Made by a program: the position numbers and the translations under genes. A DNA stretch of 64,000 nucleotides, taken from assembly GCA_030549775.1 (NCBI GenBank), contig CM060174.1, positions 27,036,117-27,100,116 on the forward strand. The letters run 5' to 3'. This stretch comes from Tamarix chinensis. Taxonomy: Eukaryota; Streptophyta; Magnoliopsida; Caryophyllales; Tamaricaceae. Of this stretch, positions 24,504-37,170 are shown in pieces (positions within the stretch are counted from its first letter, which is position 1; each line of letters opens with the position of its first letter). The notes beneath the pieces are model-generated. The model saw only the letters and a list, made by a program, of their open reading frames with translations, did not search any database and was not told the DNA's origin.

Positions 24504-27120
24504 ATACCTCGATGCTTGGAATGTTGCTTGTACCCAAGTAGCGACATCATATTGTGCAAATAAAATACATCAAGAATTAAAAGTGATACAATTTTCAACA
24601 AGAATTGCAAGATTGGATTTATTCATGCATTAAGGTTAAAAATACATTAGGACTTAAGACATTTGTAGAAATCGCAAGATAAAAACATTTGAAATTTTGA
24701 ATCACTTGTCTAACATACCAAATCAATAGTTATATCAAAATCTCAAGTGGTTAGGGAAGGAAAATTAGTACATTTAGCATCTCATAATTCAAAGTGATGT
24801 TAAGATTAATGAAAGTTAAATTAGTATATTCTCACTTTTGGCATGTATAAACTCTCACTCTCATATGTCTAAGGTTAAATGTGTTTGATCCTCCAATTGA
24901 TTGTGATGGCCCATATGTTTGCAATTAGTCTTAATTCACCACTGCTTAAGATAACTAGAGTGTATAAGAATCGATGGTCCTAAATTTGATTCTAATAGGG
25001 TTGCGGTTCTAAGTTGGAATGTAATTTTGGGACTGTAACCGAACTCTATTAACTAAAGGAGCAAAATCTTTCATTCAATCTATTTTTTTTAACTCTTCCT
25101 CTTTTCCTTTATTTCACTTCCCCATTTAAACAACACAAGCTAATTATAATATTAAGCCTTTTCATTTTAACCAAATTTCAAATAAAAGACATGAACTTTT
25201 ATTCTCTTCTTCTTAAGTATTTTTGAGAAGAGCTTATAAAGGGGTAAACAAGTAAATTCATGCCTTTTAAATATTTAGCTACTCTATTTTTTCACAAAAA
25301 CAATACCCCCATGCTTATATCTCAACATATTAACAAAATAAACATTCTCCTTAAAAACATTATTGCTCCACTAGCCATAGAGTAGGAAGAAACGTATATA
25401 TGGATAGTAGTTTCTAACATAGGTTAGATCAATAGAATAAGGTTAAAGGCTCAAAGGTTATAAAGTGGATAAAAAAATCAAAGGTAAGCCATTTGGTCCA
25501 TGAAATTGAAAATCAAAAAAAGAAAAGGACCTCTATCATTGTTTAATATCCTAAAGTCTTATGCAATCTTAAAAAGAACTAATGGAAAATTCTAATTTCA
25601 CATACCATTAGAGAATACACATAAGAAAATCTTTTTTTTTTGATAAACAATGTATCTAACTAATAGGCTCATCCACCTAAAAAATTATGTCCACCACTTC
25701 TAAATATCATTTCATCTCAATCTCAATTAATGCATGAATTGATTAGCAATCATTCTAATTTTCTTTCCTTCACCACTATCAAAGTCTCAATTTCTATTTT
25801 TAAAGTTTGCAAGAAGGTGATCAAATTGCTTCATTACAATTTTGAAACAACCTTTGTCAAAATATTTAGTCACATTACTTTGTTTATCCAATGAAAAAAT
25901 AAACCTAATATAAAATTTCTTGTTTACAATGAGTTTTTTATTACATAAAAAAATAAAATAAATAATATATACAAAAAAACACATTAAAATAAAGAAAAAA
26001 AATAATATATACAAACCATGCAAAATCAAATCAAACAAAGAAAATAAACAATATATACAAAATACACCAAATCACAAAAAAAAACAAAGAAAGAAATAAT
26101 AAAGAGAAAGAAAACAACAAAACTAAACGTACCAAAAAAAGTGCATCCCCCCATTTAGATTGTGTATTGCACTCAGTGAACTTATCCAAACAACATGATA
26201 AGAGAATGAGAAATGATCTATTGAGGTGGAGGGGTTGGTGGATCTCTTGACCCAAATTGAAACTCATAAAGAGTTTTCATCATCCCCATCATTTGATATA
26301 ATTTAAGTTCTAAGGGTATCCATTTAAGAGAATACCTCTTGATACTATGAGTTTACATTAGTTTGAAATTATAGATGTCAAGTAGGGATAGAAGACGAAG
26401 AACTAGATTGTTAATGGTGATAAGAAGGGGGAGGAGGTGGAACTTGTTCACTAGGATAGGGATAAGGGTGCTCCATAGTGAGAGGAGTATGAGCAACATC
26501 GCAATTTGAGGGTATTCAAGTCCTTTGGTCTAAAGGATTAGTCTTATCAGCTTTAGGTAAAGGAAAGCAGGCACATCATTGGTGGTGAAGATGCCACACA
26601 TCATCTATACACTCAATACAATGTGATAAATGACAATTTTCAATGTCAATGAGGGTTCTTATATCTTCAATTGACTCATCATTAGGTATGACAAGATCTA
26701 AACTATGTAAATTGTGGTAATGAAACCATCTATGACAATATCTCCTTAGTTATATTTGCTTACTCTCCTAAAATTCTAGCATGAAGATATGTGATTTCAA
26801 TATGTGTATGATATAACATGGAGTCCATAGAAAAAAATTTGGTGGTCCTAACCACACCAATACTATCCCCCCCGCCAAAAATGGTGTAATCTAGAAGGAG
26901 TTGCAAATAGAAAAAGACAAAATTGTAAATTCTTTAAGCCTTTGATTCTAATTTTGAAGGTGGTTGAGATTGGCATGTTGGAAATTTCACAAATCTTATA
27001 GAATAAATTATCTACATTAAAGTATGGGGGTATGCCACAAAAAACTCCCCAAGGAAACTTTAAAATGTTGGATAGCTCATGAAAAATGATTGGATGATTG
27101 ACCTTAAACAAGTAAAAATA
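24504..27120 (-). mobile_element. Decayed 3' region of an LTR retrotransposon (minus strand)
   Basis: On the minus strand two motifs common in plant LTR elements downstream of coding sequence appear in order. The first is an AATCTAAATGGGGGGATGC context (near 26140-26160). The second is CTTGGGTACAAGCAACATTC followed by a TATTTGATG boundary (near 24500-24540). Upstream, 26863-27111 has an 82-codon minus-strand frame with no domain I can name. No RT or integrase motif was recognised. The assignment rests on resemblance of the non-coding motifs and is tentative. Confidence 0.4.
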
Positions 27121-28959
27121 AATGTAACCATATTATCTTATAGAAGGGCTATCATGAAATTCAAAAGTGCTAAGAAACTATAGAGTCAATTTTCTATAAG
27201 TATGATTAATACAATAGATAAAGTTATGCATACCATCATTTCTTAGCATATTTGTAGCTTGTTCATAAATTTATAATGTATTGAGGCAACCATCATCCAA
27301 ATAACATGTGACTATTATTTGCTTATGAGATAGATATTCATACCTTTGTTGTTACTCAATTGTATTAAAGACTATACCTAGCTCGTTTTGTTGATTACTT
27401 TGGTTGCATTATATTAGTGGTGAGTTATGATGCCTTAATATTTTTTTTTTGTTCTCTACTTCTTTTTAGGTTCCATCACATAGTTCAAATATGAAATATA
27501 TTCTATGATACAGTATGTAATTGTCCACAATGCTTTGAACAGTAGCATATATGGAAAAAACAATTTGACATCCACAATTTTGGAAATATTTGGGCACATG
27601 GTCAATTAAGAATTGCAAATGTTAAGCAGCTGCATGGTATTAAGATGACAATAAATGACATTTGACCATTGTTTATCAATCATTGTTGTGACATAACTAA
27701 AATGGTATATAATCCTCAATAAATCATTGTATGCCATCAAGGGAAATGGTATCATCATTCAAATAGATAACAAAAATATGGATATTTGAATAAACATTTG
27801 AAATTAGAATCAATACAATTACATATTATATCCGACAGATCATCAACCACAATAAGAAAAATCATACCATTAATAAAAAATCTAAAAAACTCTACAACTC
27901 AATATCATAAGATTGATTATAGAAAAGAAAAGAAGCTAAACCTCTTAATTTATTGCAAGAATGCAATGAAAATGGTAGGATATCTATTTTTTAGGGTTCG
28001 TAGGAAAGGTTAGGGTTTTGGCATAGGAAAATGAAAAATTGGAATATATATGGCTTGCGTGTTACATGGTACCTTGATTTTGTGTTTCAATTGAGTATTA
28101 ACAAATGTAAAATTGGTTATTGGAGAAGAAGAAGATGGAATTATAGAGAAGAAGAATGCTGAAATAGTCGGTGGGAATGAGAGAAAAATAATGAAATCAG
28201 AACATTATAGTTTGTAGAATAAAAACATAGGGTGATAAAGTGAAGTTGACAAAACTTGGTCACCCCCATGTTATTCTCATTCCTCTTATCTTTTTTTTTA
28301 AATGTTCTCAAACAAAAACTAACCATGTTTTTGAACATATTAGTCCTGTGTTAAATTATTTTATCTCATATTTAAAATTTTTTTAAGAAATTATCAACCC
28401 AAATTACATGCCCCGTGTAATGTAGCATGATCACCCCATGTTTATTATTGTTTTCTTGACTTTTCACCCTTTTTATTTATTTATTTATTATTATTATTAT
28501 TACTGTTGTAGTTTTTGTTTTTGTTATTGTTGTTGTTAGTTTTGTTGTTGTTGTTGTTGTTCTTTTTAGTATATAACCACACTAAAAAGAAACAGTTGAA
28601 TGAATAGATAAAAAAATGTGCACAAGTACTTTTCCGCAACACCTAGGATGTATCCCTATTAGTATTCTCTTGATACTTTCATCTTGCATTACTTGGAGTA
28701 GTAAGATTGACCAATTCTAATTTTCTCATATAGTATCCCTTGTAAAAAGGTTTGAGAAGGTATCCATTCACGTTCTACACCTTTCCCATTTTCTCACTCT
28801 TAATATCTATTAAACTAGGAGGAAACACATTAGTTATAAGTAATGGACTGATGTACCTCAATCTTAATTTCCCTAGAAAGAGTTTAGATGAGAATGATAT
28901 AATAATACTTTTTATTGATTTCAAAATTCTTCTTGAGAATCAACTTATCATTAACTACC
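27121..28959. other. AT-rich intergenic sequence, no gene seen
   Basis: No supported coding region. It holds ATT and GTT triplet runs at about 28470-28562. Short open stretches on both strands have no recognisable motif. Confidence 0.5.
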
Positions 28960-29335
28960 ACTACAAAATAAATGATTTGTGTTAATAAGGCTTTATCAGT
29001 TGGTAATAATACCAATATAATTTTTTGTGACAAAACTGTAGGTAAAAACTCCGTGTTTAAATATTTTACCCATATATATGTATGATCTGTTGGGAATAAT
29101 TGATAATGCCCATAGATATTTATCTATTAGTAAAACTTATGCCCACACTTATATCTATAAGTAAAATTATTAACCAAAAAATAATATCTCTGACTAAAAT
29201 TATTACTCACAAAACAATATCTATAACTAAAACTATTATTCAAAAAACAATATGTGTGCATAAAAGTAATAAGAGAGTTGAAACTGCCATCACCAATCAA
29301 ACCAAAAGATAGAAGCATTAAGAAAACTCGAAGTT
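28960..29335. repeat. Possible CACTA-like end with subterminal repeats
   Basis: CACTACAAAATAAATG begins at about 28960, resembling the CACTACAA termini of plant CACTA transposons. From about 29125 to 29265, three to four imperfect units of 35-40 bp occur (TATCTATAACTAAAACTATT and relatives), like subterminal repeats. No partner terminus was found. Weak call. Confidence 0.3.
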
Positions 29336-29619
29336 ACTGCTTGTGTGTGTTTGAGTTGTCATCAACATCCACATCAATTACTTTGACCATAAATATATGA
29401 GATAATATGATTTCATCACTTCCCACCATATGAAAAATGGAACTCATCAATTAACTTACGAGAAACACTAGATACATGCTTTCCTCAACCTTGGCCTAAG
29501 TTATTGTGTACACCCAACATAAGGGTTCCCTGTTGGTAGAAATTTATCTTGGATAACCCTTAAAACGTCATACCTTTAACTCTTGTATGGTTGTTTAATG
29601 AGGAACTACCATATGAAAT
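29336..29619. other. Intergenic sequence left of element C
   Basis: No domain recognised. It ends with GAAAT (29615-29619), the left target duplication of element C. Confidence 0.5.
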
Positions 29620-32600
29620 TGTAACACCCCAGAATTTACTATATATATATTGTAATACCCCGGATTTTTAAAACCTAATTTTATTAAGCCTAATGATTTT
29701 ATTAGCGTAATTTGACGTAAATATTTAATTATTTTAATTTTGATCCGTTTTATGGATTTATCGATGATTTCGAATTCATATTTGAATTTAATTAATCGTT
29801 GCCATTGCGAACCATTCTGGACAAATTCGATCACGACCATGATTTTATTATATTCTTATGATTTCGATTTTTGGTTAAAAATATGTATTTCCATTCTTTC
29901 TCGTGTTTTGATTTTTAATATTTTAGATTCGTTTTCCATTATAACTTCGTCGTGTGATTACGACTTTATTTTGGAGTTATATTTCGTTAACGAAATATAT
30001 TATTTAAATTATAAAATTTCGGTTTAAATAGTTAAAGTTTTTTTAATGATTTTATCCATAGAAAATATTTCCGACTTTAAATTTATTCGTTTTTCCGAAA
30101 TCGTTAATATCTTCGAGAAGTTTTAAATTAAAAAGATTTCAGAGTTTATTTATGAATTTCTTTCCGGAATTAATTTTCTTTCGTTTTACGATTTTTGGTT
30201 TACGGAAAACCGATTTCGAAAATTATTTAAATTAGTCACGGTTTATTAGAATTTAATTTAAATATTTACTTTTATGCGTTTAAATATTATTTCGAGGTCT
30301 TATAATGTATTTCTGTAACTAATATAAATTTTTACGTACGTTGGTAAGTTTTTCGAAAATGTTTCCGAAATTCTTTATGTAGCTTTTATATCGATTTTAA
30401 GCCTTCGGAACCTTACGAAATAATTTTCATTTAATGAATTTTAGATAAAATCTCCCAATAATATTTTTATATTTTTAGTATTTTATTTTATGTGTATTTG
30501 TAAAAAAACCCGCACCCAGCCCCGAACGACGCCCCTCTTTTCTTTTTCTTTCTCTCTTCTCTTCCCCACCTCGATGCCTCTCCCGTGCGCCCTATTCTGC
30601 GACCCTAACCCTAGCCGACCTCCCTCACCGCCTCTTCTCCCCAGCTCCTCCCCGCTCTGACCAACCTCGCCAGCACCCATCGACCACCATCGCAGCAACC
30701 ACGACAGCGGCAGCCGCGCGACAGCAGCCCACGCAGCAGAGCAACAACCGACGACGATAGCAGCAGCAGCAGGCCACGCAGCACGCGCCACCGCCCGGCC
30801 ACCGTCGACATCTCCCGACCATCGGCGAGCCACCCTCAACCTCCGGCGAAGCTTCTCCCGCCTTCTCCTGTCCCGATTCGTTGAATTTCGTTTGGTATAA
30901 ATTTTCGAAAACCCTAATATTAATTTGAATAATTGAGTGTGATTTAGCTTGTGATAAGCTAAATTAATTGTTGTATTATGTATATATGTGTTGTAAGATT
31001 GATTTGAATATGTTAATTGTATGGTTTGTGTTGGAAATTTGGGAAATTGAATTTTAGGCCGGGTTATGCCCAAATTTTTCGGATCCATCCAATTTGGCAA
31101 TTTTGGATAAATTGATTATACAATATGTTTTTAAATGTATCTAATTTCATGTCGGAACTGTCAATTTGAGAAATTTATGCGGAATCAATCGAAATTTGAT
31201 TATTAGGTTAAAATTTATGTGTAATAAAATTGGGCCGCATAACTTAGTCGTTTCGCTCAATTGATTTTACAATATCGTTTGAAATGTATTTAATTTCATA
31301 TCGGAAGTGTTGATTTGGAAAAATTATACGTAATTAATCGGAATTGGATTTTTAGGTCAAAACTCTTGCGGGGCAAAATTGGATTATGTAATCGGGTCGT
31401 TTTATTCAATTGATTATATAATTTATATAAGAATATATTTAATTTCATTTTCGAACCGTCAATTTATATATTTTAGCAAGAATTGATCGGATTTGCGTTC
31501 CGGGCCCAAAAACCCTAATTGTGCTAAATTGGGTATTTCTTTTATCGGTTTTGATCAATTGATTATTTGATATGTTATAAAATGTGTTTAATTTTAGTTC
31601 TAAACATTCAATTTGATTAAATTAATAGAATTCAACCAAATTGTAATTTCAGGGCTAAAACCCTAGATTTCAAGTGAGATTATGAAATTGGTTATTTGTA
31701 TAATTTTTTTTTCTAAAATTAAATTTATAGAAGTAGTGGAAATGATCCTAATTGTATTCTAATACCTTTAATTGGAATTAATTGATTTGAATTACCTGAG
31801 TTTTGTCGTTGGCTTTAAAACCCTAATTTTGAAAACGGATCGTCCTGAATTGATTAATCGGAAGATTTGTTTTGGTTGAAATTGATTTTCTAGATTTATC
31901 TAAAATTAGTTTAATTGTGTTTTAAAACTACCAATTTGAGATAATAAATGTGATTTGGTTGATTCGTAGTTTAGGCATTGAAAACCCTAATCTTCGGGGA
32001 TTGTTTTATAAAATCGATTGTGCCGTGTGTCTTTTATCTAATCGATTTCTGTCTTTGGGTTTTAAATCATTTGATTTATATTTTAATCTTAAATCTTAAT
32101 AGAGGTATGCTCTTGAGTCCTGAGTTTCGGACACGTTTTCCGAGAAAGGTCGTTTGTCTTGATTTTGTTATAATATGTGAATTATTAATTGATAAGATAG
32201 TTTCTAACCTAGTTCCGATTTATATCGGCGATCTAGGAAAATTTTCTCGTGGATTGTTGAGCCTTCGATAGCTCTCCCTTTTTTCAATTTGCTTAGCTAG
32301 CTTCGGATTTGAGGTAAGTCATTACTTACTTTTACTTATGATGGAATCTGGATGTATTTCTGTTCCGAGTGGAAGGTGATGACTATGTTTATTGATCATT
32401 TAATCCTGTCCAAAGTATGTTGTTTTCTATATGGAAATTTTATGTATGTATGAATTCATAGCCTCAATGCCAATATGTGTTAATATAACACTTGAATATG
32501 GTATGTATTTCAGTATGTGAATGGTTGAATATTGATTGAAATTAGTTGATACTCTATGTTGTATCTTTATGCCATGGAATTATTTATGTGGGCCTGGTTA

Positions 32601-32664
32601 TCAGTCGGCTAAAATTATTGAATAAGATATTAATTATTTACAGTGGAAGATCACGTGAGTTGGG

Positions 32665-33185
32665 CCGAGGTGTAGGGTCTGTTCTACCGGACGATAATAG
32701 TGGCTCGGGTGTGTTGTCCCCGAGAGGTGCTTCAAGCCGATCCACCGGTTTAGAATAGTGGCTCAGGAGCGTTTTGCCCTGAGAGGTGTAGAGTCCGTTC
32801 CACCAGACGATAATAGTGGCTCAGGTGACTTGTCCTTGAGAGGTGCTTCAGTCCGTTCCACCGGATTAAGAATAGTGGGGGCCTATACTCAACGTGAATA
32901 AGAATATGATATGAGTTAAGTAATGGATAAGACACTAATTATTTAAAGTGAAAGATTACGTGAGTCAGGACCAAGTGTAGGATCCGTTCCACCGGATGAT
33001 AATAGTGGCTCGGGTGTATTGTCCCCGAGAGGTGCTTCAAGCCGTTCCACCGGTTCAGAATAGTGGCTCAGGAGCGTTTTGCCCTGAGAGGTGTAGGATC
33101 TGTTCCACCGGATGAAAATAGTGGCTCGGGTGTGTTGTCCCCGAGAGGTGCTTCAGACCGTTCCACCGGTTTAAGAACAGTGGGG
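32665..33185. repeat. Tandem GTTCCACCGG..ATAGTGGCTC repeats (element D)
   Basis: About eight units at roughly 45-55 bp spacing contain TCCRTTCCACCGGATGATAA or variants, then TAGTGGCTCGGGTG and CCCGAGAGGTGCTTCA. They are arranged as two similar blocks (from about 32665 and from about 32975) separated by AT-rich sequence. They share CCACCGG and ATAGTGG with the repeats in A, B and C. Confidence 0.85.
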
Positions 33186-33767
33186 TCCCTGAACTCATCG
33201 TAAATAAATAAAATCGGATGTAATAATGATTATCATTGGATTGTTAGATTGGTGTTACTTAGCATGCTATCGTGATTTATTGTACGCTTGTATCTTATGT
33301 GTTTTATGCTTCCTTCCATGAGTTTGGTAGTATTGGCTTACTCAGTACCGGACCCGTACTGATGCTACCTTGATTGAATGGGTCCTGTGATGATCCACTG
33401 ATGGTGGGGAGCAGACCTCTTGTGCAGGTTTGAGTTCAGATACTGTTTTGGGTGGAAGACTTGGCTTGAGAGAGTAGGCAATCCGGAATATAATCTATCG
33501 GGATTCATCTTGTTTGATTGTATTTATCTCTGAAAGTTTCAAGTGTTGTATTTAAATTTCCAAGGGCTTTGTAATTTAACTTTCAATTTCTCGTACTCTG
33601 ATAAGCTTTTAAAATTTGGATTTATTTCACAGGTTCCGCTAATTGATTCAGCGATGATTTTATTTAGTGAATTGATTCACTTGCCATCTGCCTGTGGATA
33701 CCTCCTTGTGGGAGTTTATCCTTACGGCATTGATGTTTAAAGTTTTGTTTGATAGGTTTTAGCCTTG

Positions 33768-33812
33768 CATCTAGCATAAGATAAATGGTGGACATTTATC
33801 TTGTGTTAGATG
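33768..33812 (+). other. Strong terminal hairpin of element D
   Basis: CATCTAGCATAAGATAAATG pairs with CATTTATCTTGTGTTAGATG (18 of 20 positions) around a 5-nt GTGGA loop. TGGCGGTA follows immediately. The element end lies 84 bp further on. Confidence 0.85.
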
Positions 33813-33961
33813 TGGCGGTACCATTCCTCAAATTCTCTCCTAGCTTCTGCTTTATCCTTTCAATTTTTTTTAGGAGTGAATTTTGGGGGTGTTACATATA
33901 TATATATTAAAATGGAAGCACTTAAATTGAAAATCTATGAATTTTGGGGATGTTACCACTA

Positions 33962-34007
33962 TACTTAGTACTACACCGGTTCACTCCGACCGTTCTGGTA
34001 CCAAATG
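33962..34007 (-). other. Terminal hairpin of element C
   Basis: TACTTAGTACTACACCGG pairs imperfectly with CCGTTCTGGTACCAAATG. It occupies the same place as the hairpins of A, B and D and is weaker than D's. Confidence 0.5.
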
Positions 34008-34599
34008 CTAGGCTAAAAGAAATTTAATAATCAATATGAATCAAATCAAATCAAATCAAGACTTCAAATAAGCATTGAACGACTGTAAAATAGAAATCAG
34101 AGTGCATGACACCGAGTCATAATTCAGAGTATAGAGTAGGAGTTCCTTAAAAGAAAATAAGTCTACAAACGTTTAAAATTTAAACTTGGGAAACCCAATA
34201 TAATTACGAATAACATAAAGAAATAAAAGAATAAAATGAAGGAAACTGGCCATGCCACTCGCGATCCATGAGTCAAAACATGCTCAACACCCAGCCCCGC
34301 CTGATACCTCATAAATATCGAAGGCATCAAAATATGCATCGCCCACCTACATAAAGTTAGAAGGGCCTTCTACTCATGGGAATGAGTATCACCCATAAAA
34401 AGGGTGATCATCACACTACGTATTGAGTAAGGCAACCGTGCACTAAGGCCAAACACATATAAGCACATAATTCCAACAGAATGATAAAATAGTATACGAT
34501 CACTTCAGATAAATAAACAAATAAAGGTCATTTATAGTATGGATTAATTAATTAATTAATATCTTATCAATACTTATTTCACACCATGCTCTTTATCAA

Positions 34600-34960
34600 A
34601 ACCATGCGAGTACGGGAACCCCCACTATTTTATCTAGTGACTCGGTCATATATGGGGCAACATGCCCTAACTACTTTTATGGCCAGTGGATTGGTCACAG
34701 ATAGGGCAACATACCCTAACCACTATTCCTTATCGGTGGACCAGTTAGCCCCGCCTCGCATGATGTTCCACTATAAGTACTTAGTGTTTTATATGAATCT
34801 TAGCAAACTCAAGTTTGGTTTATTGAGTAAGAGATCTCCCACTATTATAACCGGTGGGCTGGAAACACACAAGGCATAAAGTTCCTGACCACTATTATAG
34901 CTGATGAATTGGATAAATAAAGGATGAAACACCCTAACCACTGTTCCTAACCTGTGGATC
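34600..34960. repeat. Degenerate CCGGTGG tandem repeats (element C)
   Basis: Units based on CCACTATTTTATCTAGTGAC and CACTATTATAACCGGTGG recur with 45-60 bp spacing. They are the counterpart of the sharper arrays in A, B and D. Confidence 0.65.
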
Positions 34961-35599
34961 GGCTTGGACCTAGCTCAATAATATTTTACTTTAAATGATT
35001 AATATCTTAAGTGTCTTAGTCAGAATTTTAACCCTATACATGCATGACTTACTCCCTCTACGCTTATCCTCCAAAAAGGACCTATCTCACATCATAAGAC
35101 TCATGTACCTCCTAACTTGGCCCAACATCCTTTCCTCCTTACCCTTAGTCACACTAGAGCCCATCTCCCACGTATGTGGGTCAAGGCCCACTACTTTATA
35201 CTTCCAAGTCCACTCACCGTCTCACTCTAGAGTTTTATTCCGAAACCCTAATTTAGGTCTAAGTAGCCCATCCTACTCCATCTCACACAAACCAAATCAT
35301 TTTTAACACTTCACACATCACAATCCATAGATTACACCCTCATCATCATACTTTAATCACCAAGTAAACATGTGACCCTGAAACCCTAAGTAGCCACACT
35401 AAACCCTAATTGGCCACACCAAGCCTTAGTTTGGCCTCATATGTACCCTTATACTGTCCCACGTACTATTTTTCATCCAAAGTGTTCAAACACGCAAACA
35501 ACACTTCCATCACCTTCCTCACACCTCAATTCAACTTTCCATACGTAAAATTCACCCCCATGCAGACTATATACATCCCATGCAACCTTTTGAACTTTT

Positions 35600-36010
35600 T
35601 CATGTAAACCCTAAATCTCCCACGTGAAACCCTAGATTCACCCATGTAGTCCTATATTCTTCCAAATGTACTTAGATTCTCCTATACACAACCCTAGATT
35701 CTCCCATGCGAAAAATATAGATTAGAATATCTAGACAAAACTATAGATTCTCCCATAAGAAACCCTAGATTAGATTCTCCCATGCAACACCATATATTCT
35801 CCCATATACAACCTTATATTCTCACATGCACAACCATAGATTCTTTTATGCAAAATCCTAGATTCCTCCATGCAAAACCCTAGTTTCCTCTATGCAAAGC
35901 CATAGATTTGATTCCCCCATATAAAACCCTAGATTCTTCCATTCAAAACCATAGATTCGATTCCCCCATATAAAACCCTAGATTTTTCCATTCAAAACCA
36001 TAAATTAGAT
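35600..36010. repeat. Tandem CCCTAGATTCTCCCATG-type repeats (element C)
   Basis: Units of roughly 25-35 bp built from AAAACCCTAGATTCTCCCAT. This is the counterpart of the arrays at 13680-14080 and 2490-3060. Confidence 0.75.
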
Positions 36011-36539
36011 TCCCCCCTTCATTCATCTTACTTTCATCCCCTATTATTCTTCTACTAATGGATCATTAAAAATTTTAGGTCAACTCACATCCCTTGGTCA
36101 ACTTGCTTCCCCTTTGGTCGACTTACTTCCCAATTTTTCCTTTTCCATCATTTCCCTCACACAATACCACATCAACATCCTCACATGCATGTCTTAAATG
36201 GTCACAACACATCACATCACATTTCACCATATATACATATCAACATATACAATAAGAAGGTACATAAGCATACTTTAACTCCAAGCTACTCCATACATAA
36301 AAAAAATAGTTAACTAATAGCACATGATACACAACACGACATTATATAATACACATAGCACAATTAAGGCCTTAGCTACACCCTTACCTATTATGACACC
36401 AGTCTTGGAGCACACTCCTACGCCTCCTTAGGGCTTTAACTGGTCTCAGCTATATGAGAGAAAAGCTAAAAATTAGATTCCATCCTACTAAAAAATACTA
36501 TTAATTCCTTATTTATGCTAAGATTAGGGTTTTGGATAA

Positions 36540-36958
36540 AATAATAATAATATAATAATAACACTAACTAATTACTAATTTTGCTAAAGGTAAAAGTAAT
36601 AATAGTCATATTGTAGAAGATAATAATATAAGATTTGAAGATTTTACCCTAATAATAATAATGATACTAAATAATAATAATAATAATAATAACAACAATA
36701 ATAATACTAATAATACTAATAATACTAATAATAATATTAATATCATTCAAAATAAATGGTGGAATAAGGGCTTTGACCCTTCACTAAAATAATACTAATA
36801 ATAATACTATTAACATTAATAATAAAAATAGTAATAATAATAATAAAATAATAATAGTAATTGTGAAATAATAATAATAATAATAATAATAATGATAATA
36901 ATAATAACAATAGTATAAATTGAAAATAAAGTAAAGTAGGGTTTCGACCCTACTTTGA

Positions 36959-36997
<39 letters not shown>

Positions 36998-37170
36998 GAT
37001 GATGATGATGATGATAAGAACACATAATCATAATAATGATGATGGTAATAATAATAATGATAATATAATTGAACTAAAATAGAACAGGGCTTCGACCCTC
37101 TATAGCAATAATAATAAAAACATTAGTAGTAATAACAACAACAACAATAATAATATATTTGAATTAATGG
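36540..37170. repeat. AAT-triplet arrays punctuated by GGGTTTCGACCC motifs (element C)
   Basis: AAT runs are interrupted at about 36767, 36938 and 37085 by GGGCTTTGACCC, GGGTTTCGACCC and GGGCTTCGACCC, spaced about 150-170 bp. A long pure run lies at about 36957-36995. Confidence 0.85.

Larger units (their letters stand above)
29651..33896 (+). mobile_element. LTR-like element D nested in C (4246 bp)
   Basis: It starts TGTAATACCCCGG and ends GGGGGTGTTACA, giving a near-perfect 11-bp inverted terminal match. The flanks are TATAT on both sides (29646-29650 and 33897-33901), although the site is a TA repeat, so the duplication alone is weak. The split of C is what proves the insertion. Order: AT-rich DNA, GC-rich block (about 30508-30870), AT-rich DNA with spaced AAACCCTAATTT motifs (31000-32100), tandem CCACCGG repeats (32665-33185), hairpin (33768-33812). 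It lacks the ATT arrays of A-C and is a distinct subfamily. I saw no gag or pol. Confidence 0.87.

Noticed and set aside
30483..31100. 205-codon minus-strand open frame, Arg/Ala/Gly-rich
   Set aside because: It lies in the GC-rich block of element D, where stops are rare by composition. No motif was found, and the equivalent blocks in A, B and C encode unrelated peptides.
32665..33185. Regularly spaced repeats that could be mistaken for a CRISPR array
   Set aside because: The locus is eukaryotic, the repeats are degenerate, the spacers are themselves repeated and no cas genes are present.
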